Source of the DNA: Alistipes sp.
Lineage (GTDB): Bacteria; Bacteroidota; Bacteroidia; Bacteroidales; Rikenellaceae
Length of the DNA: 64,000 nucleotides
Direction: 5' to 3'
Assembly (NCBI GenBank): GCA_017451685.1
Contig: JAFTNV010000041.1
Span: 1 to 64,000 of the forward strand
This document shows positions 15,847 to 24,661 of this stretch, piece after piece (position 1 is the first letter of the stretch; the number at the start of each line of letters is the position of its first letter). The translations under genes and the position numbers were made by a program. Under the pieces are notes generated by a model that saw only the letters and a program-made list of their open reading frames with translations, was not told the DNA's origin and searched no databases.

Positions 15847-18800
15847 ATGAAAAAAAATATTCTTACAACACTTCTTATATTAGTCTGTATATTTATCTTT
15901 TGGTGGTATATCGACCATAATTTCACGTTTAATTTCGTTTCGCTATATGTTGTGTTAATTGCGTTAATGTTCCTTATCTATTTTGTTAAGGAGTATAAGA
16001 CAACGACATTACGCAAAGATGGGCAAATTATATCGGACTATAAAAGAATTAATGGCGTGCCGTGTTATAATCGCACAGCGATGTTTTGGTCGTATATCGC
16101 CATTTTAATATTTGGAGCCCTGTCTATATACACCTTTGGTAACTACGTAAATCCCGACAAGAAGATATTCTATAACTATGACCATCACGCTATAAAAGTC
16201 GAGGGCATAAAGGTTGAAAAGGGCTTTGTTGTTGCAGGAAACGATGGCCAATCTTTTCTTGATAATTCATCAATTAATGGGTCGATACGTATTGTTAGTT
16301 TTGATGATGACAATGTCACCTTGCAATTAGAAGGTGTAACTTCGCCTATATACGTAAAAGAATATACGGTTAGTGGTGATCCCTACCGAGATTGTTGTAT
16401 AAATCAAAAGTGTCTCTTCTACCATGAAGGAGACGATCAAGCCGCATATCGTGCAACCATAACCGGCCGCTATAATGACTCGGATTCTAAGACACCTGTT
16501 GTAGATTTTAAGGTGGTACAACGCCATCGAGCTCCACAACTGTGGCAACTAAAACGAGGCCAGGATAGTGCTATATACTATTTTGGTAGGGGCGACGATA
16601 TGGTAGCATCGTCGTTTACTCGATTCTTAAAAAGTGGTTACGAACTACAGTCCATTGCGTTAGATGCCTTTACACAGATGGATCTTGGAGGGGTAAATCT
16701 TATTCGTCCGATTATATACCACAATCTCAAACAAAAGAGTATTAAAGAAAAATATCCTCCTCAAGATTATCTGATAGAGTTAGAGAGGCAAAACAACATT
16801 AAAAGTATTAGTGTCAATGGGGCGGATGCCATCTCTGTTGAGAGAATGCTTCAACAGGTTAATGAGGTTTCGATACCCTATGATCAAGCATTCTATATAG
16901 GTTTTGGGGAGAATAAAACCGAATCAGTCAAATTTACAAAGTTGGGTGTTGATGAGAATGGAGATCCGAATGTGGCGATTATGTACGAGTTGCCTCACTA
17001 TCAATCACTCTCTTCTACAAATCGAGGAAGGGAAACATCGTTAATGGTTGCATCGAGCATCATTAATGCACAAGATAATCCCGACGATTCTGGGCTCATT
17101 AATACTATTACCGAAAATTTAGCATTGTTTAACCTGTTCGAGAATCACGGGAATAGGATGCATATCAAGCCATTCTTCGTAAGTTATGTCAGTGATGTTT
17201 CTAATGTTGAGATGGTTTTCAGACTTCTTACGAGTGGTGGTGAGTGTGTGCAAAATGGCATTAAAGCGGGGGCACATTTTCCTGGAATTACGTCGCAGGA
17301 TGGTGCTTATGAATGGTTGATATCTATCGAAAATTTCAAAGACACCACGCCCTTTAAGGCTTCGTACTTGGTCTGGATTCTTTTTGGAGTAGTTGTATGC
17401 TCTGTCTTATCAATGTACTACTCTTCGGTGAATAGACTATATACGGCTGTGGAGTGTGCAACACATCTATTGGTGATAGCATACTTAACCGTAAAATTCT
17501 TCCTACTTTGGAGAACCACCGTATTCTCACCGGTATCATCTATATCATTCTATGAATTCCATCATTTTAGAGATATATCGTGGCTATCAATAATCGTTTG
17601 GTCATTATTAATATTCTATCTTGTATTATGGTTCGTAAAATACAATATCATACGACATAATAATCTAAGCATCTTTACACAAAATCGCGGAGTCTTAGAG
17701 AAGTTTGCCTTGTCACAACCTGTGCTATGGTGTAAAGTGCTGATGAGCGTGGGTCTAATGTTATCCGCTCTGTCGTCAGCTGCTATAGCGTTGCTTTCTA
17801 ATGGCATAATCTTTTGGGTGGCATTATTCGTGGGCGTAGGTGGAATATTGGGCAGCCTATATATATCATTACCAAGGTCAACCACGGTTAAGTTTGCAAC
17901 GCTCTCAGCTGTAGCAATCGGTGTACTAATCATTGTTGGTAATTTGTGGACAGCAATGATCCCGATGCTTTTATTTTGCGTGTTAATGCTCGTCTGTTTT
18001 GTACGATATTTAGTAGTTATTTTCCCCAATAATCAACTGCGCTGGGTCGTTTCTATCGCTATTCCTGTGATTGCAATATTGTATGTTGTCGTAGAGATGA
18101 TTTTAGCACGACCGATGTTTCGCGTTTTAGGCGGTGCGTTAATATACTTTGCTGTAGATTGGTTCATATATAAGATGTTTAGCACATCGTATGTCACTAA
18201 CTATATTGACTCGTTAGAGAAGAAACCATCTGACAAGACGGCCTTTAGCCTCTCTATATGGAATATGTTGTGTATGTCGGCAGCGACATTGGTTGCTGAT
18301 GGTGGTTATGGTATAATGTTTACTCTATTTATGATTTTTGCCTCGTGGATAAAAATCACTGATATGAGTAACTATGAAAATCATAGCTATCGTAGATTCA
18401 GGTGGCTTCCAAAGACTCTATTGTATGTCATATTGATAGTATTAATATGTTTAATAGCAAGTTACAAGAATATATTCCTAAGTTTATATAATGCTGTCGC
18501 TGATGGAGGAGTATTCTCATATGCTTTTGTATTTGTAGTCATAGCTCTTGCGATAGTAGCATCCGTAATGGTAGCACTTAATATAAGATTCCGTTGGTGG
18601 CATATTATTATCCCCATTTCTGCTGTTGTGTGTTTGGTGGTTGTCACTTTTACGGATGTATTAGATTCGTTTACTAGCGGACATACAGAGTATCGTATTA
18701 GGGTGCACATGGAGAACCCCGGAGAGGTATTGTCCAAGGTTGAGACTAATGAAGAACAGAATAAGTTCCTCCAGGCCTCCTTGAATGATTGGATACTATA

Positions 18801-21800
18801 TGAGTACCAGACTATAGGAGATGATATTGTGTCTTTTGGAGAGGAGGGTACTGGATACTTTAAATTACAGCCTCAGTCGAAGATTGGAGCCATGTGGTTT
18901 GCACAAACCACCGATATATGTCTTTCAAGATATATTATTGCAGAACATGGACTTCTCTTAGCGATACTGTTCGTTGTGTCCTTTGCCGTCTATCTTCTAA
19001 TAGCAATGGCTTCGGTATCCGTATATCGCTGGTCTCGCATAATAACACTTCAAGTTGCACTACTATTTGCAGTCCAATCATTGATGATATTCCTGGCAAA
19101 TACTAGAGCATTTATATTCTTTGGTCAAGATTTTCCGCTTATATCTATCACATCGCGAGTATCAGCGCTTTACTTCTTCATATTGGTGTCGCTCGGGGTA
19201 ATTTATGCTCTATTGGGTAAAAATCAGCATAATCAATTGATGCAGGATGATGCTTCGTTGGCTATAACCATTAAGCAGCGAAATAAAAATGGAATAATCT
19301 TCATATTTATTTTACTCTTAGTATCTGCCGGGATCTTATATTCAACTGGTCGTAATAATAATTATGCAGAAGGTTTAAGTTATAGTGAAGCATTGAAGAA
19401 TAGATCATCAGAAGAACTATTGGCTAAAACAGACCTTCATGACTACGCCTACTATAATAAGGGAGTATATGATGTCGAATTTCTCATGGCAAGGGTATCT
19501 AACGACCTTGATACGTATATAACTCCAGCTCTAAAGATGTATCAAAGAGATATTAAACGACGAGTCCCTCTTAGACGAGATATGTCCTCATTTGTGGACT
19601 CTCTATTTGAGTATGACTCTATGAAGATGGCGCTTGAAAAATGTGATTCTATTACGATACGATTGCTAAACCATTATAAAAAGTCTGGCTCTAAACATAA
19701 TAGTATACGAAACATTATTTGTCTACGTAATGTCCGCACTATAGATTATGTTAAACTAAAAGGTATGAGTAAGCATAATGTTGTTTATAGGGACACATTG
19801 GAGTTTGCCACGGGTGTTAATGCAATTAATTATCATATGCCGTCAAAACGTCGAAGTCAATGGACTGGTAGTATTATCGAAGCAAGTAAATATGGTATTA
19901 AGGACTCGGTACATATGTATGCCGATGGGGTTGTTTACATTCCCAAACGCATTACTAATGGAGAAGAGGTACAGCTTGTGTCGGCTGTTTTGAAAAATCG
20001 TAGAGTTGTTGTGGGAGCAGACGGCATTATAGAGTTGAAGGCCAATGGCGTAAGTGTCGTGAACGCTCGAAAGAATGATTACATTATTAACGGTCAGAAT
20101 AAGTGTTTGGATAGCCTTCCATTGCATCGTTACAGGTATTTCGCTAAGAATATATTAATTAATGGTGATCGCGCCTTCTTGTATCCGTTTGGCCATAAGA
20201 TGCTATGGTCAAGAGATGTTGTTGCTGATGTTATATCGATGCATAAGCACTTGATGAGCAAGAACAATCGCGGTCTGTCGAATAGCGATATAATGCTTAA
20301 TGTAAATAGTGATTTAACATTGGCATTATATGATGTATATAGTACTAACCTCGGTAGTTATAATGACAATGACGGCGCTGCGGACAGGGCTGTTATCGTG
20401 GCAGATGGAGATGGTAACGTGCGTGCTATGGTGGATTATCGCATAAATAATGATTTCCGTGTCAACCCTAATGATTATCGTCGTATTGCTAAGATTTCGG
20501 ACTCATTATATATTAACTTTGAGAAGGGTCGGGCTACAGAAACGCGCTATTTTGGAAACTTCTCCCGCAATGCTCTTAGGCGTGGTCCAGGATCGACTCA
20601 GAAGCCTATTGTCTGGACAGCTGTTACAACAATGTATAACACAGGATGGTGGGACAACCTTAAAATGAAAGCGCCAGATAGTTTGTATCTAAACGATGAT
20701 AATAAGACCACAAGAGGTAATTATTATACTTTCAGTAAATATGCAGGAGAGCCCATAGAGAGCATCTTCAAATCTTTGAAAGGAGATGAAAAAGGTGTTA
20801 ATGGAATGATAGATGTCAAGAATTACATCTACAAGTCAAGTAACTACTACAATTCTATAATGGCGTATATCGGGGCCTTTTCGAAAAAGACGTTGACCGC
20901 GAGCGGCTTTCTAACAGTCGCCAACAAGATGGATAATGGTACTATGTTCTATAAGCTCAATCAGGATAATAGGCCTGGGTATAGAATGGCGAAACCTGTG
21001 CAGCGTAGGGGTCAAGATGAAAAGGATTATGCTGAAGCCTTGACCATGTGGTACGATAATAATGTATCAGCCTTCCCGGAGATGAGAATTGACAAACTTG
21101 GAGGAAACAGTACGTTGACCTTTAATAGATTTTTAAGTCAGGGTACCATCCTTGATACAACGGCATTATTACCTGCGGGTTTGTCTGCCAACTTTGGTTT
21201 GTATTTGTACAAAGATCTTAAAGCGAGAAGGCCTGCGACATATTTTAATCTTGCTGTACGTGACGGAAGAACTACACCTCGTCAACTTAATGAGTATATG
21301 GTTCGCTCTGTTGCTATAGGTAGTAATACCATTTGGAGTGTGTCTCCATTCGCTATGGCCGAAATGTATGGTCGTCTTATTACCCTCAATAAGAATTATA
21401 AGTTGTCGTTGTACACTGTAGACAAGCGCAAGGAGGCGCTGAGGGAACGCTACACTCTATTTGATGTGGATGAGTCGTGGAATGGGGTTGCTAATTATTG
21501 CGATGTGCGTAATGAGCTCCTCAAGGGCATGAGTTTGGTATATGAAACAGTCGGTACAGCCGGTAAACTTGGTATAGTCAAAAGTTATGATATTGGCGGT
21601 AATAAATTCCGAATAAAGATTGATAACGGGCGAGTTGATAAGGGCCCTAAAGATATCCCGACATTTTATGTTTATGGTAAAACAGGTACCATAAATGGCT
21701 ATTGGAATGGTGTCGACAAGGATGACCACTTGTTGGTAACAATCATCACTGACAAGCAACTTACTCAATGTTCTGTTGATGAGCTCGAGAAGGTAAAATA

Positions 21801-21930
21801 TTATGTTATTTTCCAGGTTGATTACGAGTATTCGGGTAATGGTGAATGGAAAGGGTTGGATCAACGCATTATTAACGAAGTCCTCCAATCGGTCGCTTTC
21901 AGGGATTATATGAATATCAATAACAAATAA
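15847..21930 (+). CDS. Giant SEDS polymerase-penicillin-binding protein fusion
   Basis: A 2027-residue protein. Three N-terminal helices (within 1-100) are followed by a periplasmic domain (about 100-500). A polytopic block (about 505-1125) ends in a segment resembling the last extracellular loop and helices of FtsW/RodA: HTEYRIRVHMENP, YQTIGDD, TTDI (D1023, aligning with the family TDFIF motif), then IIAEHGLL. A further single helix (about 1149-1168) leads to a large periplasmic transpeptidase. Its active-site motifs are STQK (S1583, K1586), SSN (S1664, N1666) and KTGT (K1945-G1947), in PGSTQKPIVW and YGKTGTING contexts. Both glycan polymerisation and cross-linking are thus predicted in one chain. 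SEDS and class B PBPs are normally separate proteins. The SEDS assignment is weaker than the PBP assignment. Confidence 0.85.
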   Translation: MKKNILTTLLILVCIFIFWWYIDHNFTFNFVSLYVVLIALMFLIYFVKEYKTTTLRKDGQIISDYKRINGVPCYNRTAMFWSYIAILIFGALSIYTFGNYVNPDKKIFYNYDHHAIKVEGIKVEKGFVVAGNDGQSFLDNSSINGSIRIVSFDDDNVTLQLEGVTSPIYVKEYTVSGDPYRDCCINQKCLFYHEGDDQAAYRATITGRYNDSDSKTPVVDFKVVQRHRAPQLWQLKRGQDSAIYYFGRGDDMVASSFTRFLKSGYELQSIALDAFTQMDLGGVNLIRPIIYHNLKQKSIKEKYPPQDYLIELERQNNIKSISVNGADAISVERMLQQVNEVSIPYDQAFYIGFGENKTESVKFTKLGVDENGDPNVAIMYELPHYQSLSSTNRGRETSLMVASSIINAQDNPDDSGLINTITENLALFNLFENHGNRMHIKPFFVSYVSDVSNVEMVFRLLTSGGECVQNGIKAGAHFPGITSQDGAYEWLISIENFKDTTPFKASYLVWILFGVVVCSVLSMYYSSVNRLYTAVECATHLLVIAYLTVKFFLLWRTTVFSPVSSISFYEFHHFRDISWLSIIVWSLLIFYLVLWFVKYNIIRHNNLSIFTQNRGVLEKFALSQPVLWCKVLMSVGLMLSALSSAAIALLSNGIIFWVALFVGVGGILGSLYISLPRSTTVKFATLSAVAIGVLIIVGNLWTAMIPMLLFCVLMLVCFVRYLVVIFPNNQLRWVVSIAIPVIAILYVVVEMILARPMFRVLGGALIYFAVDWFIYKMFSTSYVTNYIDSLEKKPSDKTAFSLSIWNMLCMSAATLVADGGYGIMFTLFMIFASWIKITDMSNYENHSYRRFRWLPKTLLYVILIVLICLIASYKNIFLSLYNAVADGGVFSYAFVFVVIALAIVASVMVALNIRFRWWHIIIPISAVVCLVVVTFTDVLDSFTSGHTEYRIRVHMENPGEVLSKVETNEEQNKFLQASLNDWILYEYQTIGDDIVSFGEEGTGYFKLQPQSKIGAMWFAQTTDICLSRYIIAEHGLLLAILFVVSFAVYLLIAMASVSVYRWSRIITLQVALLFAVQSLMIFLANTRAFIFFGQDFPLISITSRVSALYFFILVSLGVIYALLGKNQHNQLMQDDASLAITIKQRNKNGIIFIFILLLVSAGILYSTGRNNNYAEGLSYSEALKNRSSEELLAKTDLHDYAYYNKGVYDVEFLMARVSNDLDTYITPALKMYQRDIKRRVPLRRDMSSFVDSLFEYDSMKMALEKCDSITIRLLNHYKKSGSKHNSIRNIICLRNVRTIDYVKLKGMSKHNVVYRDTLEFATGVNAINYHMPSKRRSQWTGSIIEASKYGIKDSVHMYADGVVYIPKRITNGEEVQLVSAVLKNRRVVVGADGIIELKANGVSVVNARKNDYIINGQNKCLDSLPLHRYRYFAKNILINGDRAFLYPFGHKMLWSRDVVADVISMHKHLMSKNNRGLSNSDIMLNVNSDLTLALYDVYSTNLGSYNDNDGAADRAVIVADGDGNVRAMVDYRINNDFRVNPNDYRRIAKISDSLYINFEKGRATETRYFGNFSRNALRRGPGSTQKPIVWTAVTTMYNTGWWDNLKMKAPDSLYLNDDNKTTRGNYYTFSKYAGEPIESIFKSLKGDEKGVNGMIDVKNYIYKSSNYYNSIMAYIGAFSKKTLTASGFLTVANKMDNGTMFYKLNQDNRPGYRMAKPVQRRGQDEKDYAEALTMWYDNNVSAFPEMRIDKLGGNSTLTFNRFLSQGTILDTTALLPAGLSANFGLYLYKDLKARRPATYFNLAVRDGRTTPRQLNEYMVRSVAIGSNTIWSVSPFAMAEMYGRLITLNKNYKLSLYTVDKRKEALRERYTLFDVDESWNGVANYCDVRNELLKGMSLVYETVGTAGKLGIVKSYDIGGNKFRIKIDNGRVDKGPKDIPTFYVYGKTGTINGYWNGVDKDDHLLVTIITDKQLTQCSVDELEKVKYYVIFQVDYEYSGNGEWKGLDQRIINEVLQSVAFRDYMNINNK

Positions 21931-21940
21931 TTAAGGCATT

Positions 21941-22387
21941 ATGAGTAGAATACTGTTAAAGAACATGGGTGCGTATATCTTTATTGTTCTTATGCTATTA
22001 ATATGTATCCCCATCTGTCTTCGAGCAACAAGGGAGACGGCCCAAGATGTTAATATTGTTAACAACCACTTGGATATGCCTCTTGATAAAGTTACTATAT
22101 GGTTAAAGGAGGATATATTTGAGGAAGCGATTAATAAATCGACATGGGCAAAGATTGAAGCCACACCATTTTCAAGTGCTATCAAAATAGGCCCCAGAGG
22201 AAACATTTACGATTATAAGTCTAATATCGATGTTGATGCAATACATAAACTCATAGATGTTTCGTTGGAGTACGAAATAGAGATGGACTCCAACTCATTA
22301 CTATTGCCAACGGATAACCACATGGTGCTCGTACCAACGTGGATAGTATATAATCTGGCGAAAGATGGTTGTTTCAAAAATTTATAA
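21941..22387 (+). CDS. Small N-anchored membrane protein
   Basis: A 148-residue protein with one N-terminal membrane helix (about 10-28, YIFIVLMLLICIPICL) and about 115 residues outside, probably periplasmic. I do not recognise the family. It follows the SEDS-PBP gene by 10 bp and precedes the last gene by 3 bp. By size and topology it could be an accessory subunit or inhibitor of the synthase, as small bitopic proteins are in divisomes. That is inference. Confidence 0.65.
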   Translation: MSRILLKNMGAYIFIVLMLLICIPICLRATRETAQDVNIVNNHLDMPLDKVTIWLKEDIFEEAINKSTWAKIEATPFSSAIKIGPRGNIYDYKSNIDVDAIHKLIDVSLEYEIEMDSNSLLLPTDNHMVLVPTWIVYNLAKDGCFKNL

Positions 22388-22390
22388 AGT

Positions 22391-23062
22391 ATGTTGAGAT
22401 ATACGTTTCAGCTCTATAATTGTACAACGTGTCAATATTCAGACATCCTAAGTATCCTTGATGTCGGTCGTGCTGCATATTTTAACACAATGTGGACATC
22501 TCAAGGATTGAGGATAAATGCAGAATCAAGCGATGTGTATGCTATAATAGGCACAAGGCGTATAGATTTACCTATTAATTCCCACGTTGTCATTCCCTGG
22601 GACAGCATCAAAGATATTATCCATGTCTACCAAGCATGTAATAGTATGGATGTAAACTTTGTGAATATTGAGGTTAAAAAGGCTGCAAACGAAAGAGAAT
22701 GGGCGGATTTTATAAAACGTATTGAACCGTACATGTGTGATACGGCTCGTATCGATTTATATGCTTTAGGGCTCAGAGATAAAGAGTTGGATGTCGTCAC
22801 CCGTCTGTTTGATGAGGATAATTTGATTGGGTTGCTTGACGATGTTGAGCGAGAGCTTTGTACTATAGCATCGTTTATCAATAATAAAAATAATCAGTCT
22901 CGTTCTTTAGACGATTATCAACAGCGGTTTGAGCAACTGCGTTATGAGGTATGTCTTAAGATTCTATGTGGTAATGTCGTAGATCAGAAAGTGCTTTTAA
23001 GAGCTTCAGGCATAGTGTATAGTTGCGGTATTATACAACCTGCCCCACATCGGCAGGATTAA
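22391..23062 (+). CDS. Unrecognised protein, last gene of the island operon
   Basis: A 223-residue protein without signal peptide or membrane helix. The first half is strand-rich and the second half helical and charged (LIGLLDDVERELCTIASFINNK). No known family. A strong terminator follows 83 bp downstream. It may be cytoplasmic and specific to this system. Confidence 0.65.
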   Translation: MLRYTFQLYNCTTCQYSDILSILDVGRAAYFNTMWTSQGLRINAESSDVYAIIGTRRIDLPINSHVVIPWDSIKDIIHVYQACNSMDVNFVNIEVKKAANEREWADFIKRIEPYMCDTARIDLYALGLRDKELDVVTRLFDEDNLIGLLDDVERELCTIASFINNKNNQSRSLDDYQQRFEQLRYEVCLKILCGNVVDQKVLLRASGIVYSCGIIQPAPHRQD

Positions 23063-23145
23063 GAGGTAAAGAGGTGTTTCTTGACATCTTGACGAAAAGG
23101 GCTTATGGCTAAAGCGGCACATGTTTATTCAACCTCCTAACAAAT

Positions 23146-23172
23146 GGGGATGACTAGTGTTTAGTCATCCCC
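23146..23172 (+). terminator. Terminator of the island operon
   Basis: A perfect 11-bp stem (23146-23156 with 23162-23172) closes on a GTGTT loop. It lies between the last operon gene and the convergent cysteine-rich gene, so it may serve both strands. The poly-T tail is short. Confidence 0.65.
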
Positions 23173-23195
23173 TAATAGTGTGAGGTGAGAGATAA

Positions 23196-23468
23196 TTACT
23201 CAGCCTTCTCTGCGCAGCACTCGCCCTCGCAGCAAGCCTTCTCCTCAGCGCAGCACTCGCCCTCGCAGCAGGCCTTCTCCTCAGCGCAGCACTCACCCTC
23301 GCAGCAAGCCTCCTCAGCGCAGCACTCCTCGCAGCATGCCTTCTCCTCTGCGCAGCACTCCGTTGCAGCTGCCTCCTCCTGTGCCTCCTCAGCCTTCTGC
23401 TGCTGGCCACCACATGCAACCATTGATACTGCAGCAAACAAAATTGCAAATGCAAAAATCTTCTTCAT
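23196..23468 (-). CDS. Cysteine-rich repeat lipoprotein
   Basis: A 90-residue protein. A lipoprotein signal ends in VAC (C19). A short Q/E/A linker follows, then nine CC pairs spaced by acidic residues, in repeats of about CCEGECCAEEKA. With 18 cysteines in about 50 residues and many glutamates, it could bind metals or act as a thiol buffer at the envelope; this is inference from composition. It is not a classical metallothionein, which is cytoplasmic and lacks strict CC doublets at this spacing. A full promoter lies upstream. Confidence 0.75.
   Translation of the reverse strand: MKKIFAFAILFAAVSMVACGGQQQKAEEAQEEAAATECCAEEKACCEECCAEEACCEGECCAEEKACCEGECCAEEKACCEGECCAEKAE
23209..23366. repeat. 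36-bp in-frame repeat in the cysteine-rich gene
   Basis: Imperfect tandem copies of a 36-bp unit encode the 12-residue CC-rich module. Shorter copies, with in-frame deletions, show that the array varies by whole codons. Confidence 0.7.
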
Positions 23469-23506
23469 AGCTATAAAGTTTTAATAAATAGATTGTTTTA
23501 CGAACA

Positions 23507-23537
23507 CAAATGTAGGAAACAAATTTTATTCAAACAA
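23507..23537 (-). promoter_or_regulatory. Promoter of the cysteine-rich lipoprotein
   Basis: On the minus strand: TTG (23537-23535), a 20-bp spacer, then TACATTTG (23514-23507). It fits the Bacteroidetes consensus and lies about 40 bp from the start codon. Confidence 0.65.
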
Positions 23538-23556
23538 CATTTCGGACAAAAAAATG

Positions 23557-24114
23557 CTATTCCATGCCAATATTTATCTCCTCAGTGCTCATAATCGCAC
23601 CCTCGGGCATTGTCCCGAGGAGCGTCGTGTCGGCCACTATATCTGCCTTGGCGCGAGCATGTTGCAACTCCGAGAGCTTTATAACCTCGCGCTTAGGGAA
23701 GGCCTTGGGGTAGGCCGAGGATAGCTCCGCCATGAGTATCTGCGCCTCCTCCATCGTCAGGCAGTCGCCCACCGACACCTTGAAATAGGGACTCTCGTAG
23801 ACGAGGTAGGCGTTGATATGGGGGTAGGCGTGTCTGAACTGCGAGTGTACGCTCTTGGCCTTGTCGCCAGCATACTGGCCGTTGTCGGAGTATATCACCA
23901 CGCGGTAGCCATTAACCTGGCGTGGGCGCGCCTTAGACTCCACGGCACTCACCGCCTGTCGCGTAGCCTCGTCCTCGTCGACACGCACATGTGTGCCATC
24001 CATCGTGCGCACAGCGAGGTTGCTGCGCATCCTATCAATGCTCTGTGCCGAGGCCTCTATCGCAACAAGGGTAACGATGAGCGTGAGGGTGAGTCTTAAA
24101 TATCCGTGTCGCAT
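23557..24114 (-). CDS. Secreted SPOR-domain protein
   Basis: A 185-residue protein. A signal peptide (cleavage near ASAQ, about 24) is followed by a linker and a SPOR-like domain at about 65-140. That domain opens with VNGYRVVIYSDNGQYAGDKA and continues with YLVYESPYFKVSVGDCLTMEEA, the two-half pattern of SPOR folds. SPOR domains bind denuded septal peptidoglycan, so a periplasmic cell-wall role is likely. The gene ends a cluster running lolE-like, menG, hypothetical, SPOR on the minus strand. Confidence 0.8.
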   Translation of the reverse strand: MRHGYLRLTLTLIVTLVAIEASAQSIDRMRSNLAVRTMDGTHVRVDEDEATRQAVSAVESKARPRQVNGYRVVIYSDNGQYAGDKAKSVHSQFRHAYPHINAYLVYESPYFKVSVGDCLTMEEAQILMAELSSAYPKAFPKREVIKLSELQHARAKADIVADTTLLGTMPEGAIMSTEEINIGME

Positions 24115-24140
24115 AAATTGTTGTATTTGTGTGTATTACA

Positions 24141-24659
24141 TTATCTGAACAACTCCTCGGCACGAAGTATCGCGCTCTTAGGTATTGCAAACATATCGAA
24201 AATTTCCGAGATGGCAATATCCTCGCCGCGGAAACTTCTCCGTATGAGTCTTGTGCCTCCGCGTAGGTGGTAGGTTATGGCGATGTTGTCGCTGTCGCCC
24301 TCCGTAATACGGCGCAGGATACTGTGTAGTGTGAGTGTGCTCGTGCTGCGAAAGCGTAGCGGCAGTAGCACCTCGCCCACGTACCCCTTGGGTATTATCA
24401 CCTTCTCGCGGAGCGATATGGTGCTCTTGAGGCTGCCGCCCACCATTATGTCCACCTCGCCACGCTTGATGACCAGGGCGTGACGGCTGTTGTTACGCAC
24501 CGCGACATAGAGGTTGGCGCCCGATGATGACAGGTGTGTCACACGTGTCACTGCCTCGATGGTGAGGGCACGTGTTGTCACATCCTCGGCAGCATCGACA
24601 TGCGATGTCGTGCACACAAGGAGCATCAACGCAAGGAGTGGTGCTAAGGCTCGTGTCAT
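24141..24659 (-). CDS. Secreted hypothetical protein
   Basis: A 172-residue protein. I chose the start MTRALAPLLALMLLVCTTSHVDA because it gives a signal peptide and abuts the menG stop; a longer frame to 24875 runs inside menG. The mature part is beta-rich, with VTHLSSSGANLYVAVRNNSRHAL followed by SISLREKVIIPKG-like strands, suggesting an immunoglobulin-like fold. No family recognised. It is probably translated together with menG and the SPOR gene. Confidence 0.65.
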   Translation of the reverse strand: MTRALAPLLALMLLVCTTSHVDAAEDVTTRALTIEAVTRVTHLSSSGANLYVAVRNNSRHALVIKRGEVDIMVGGSLKSTISLREKVIIPKGYVGEVLLPLRFRSTSTLTLHSILRRITEGDSDNIAITYHLRGGTRLIRRSFRGEDIAISEIFDMFAIPKSAILRAEELFR

Positions 24660-24661
24660 CT

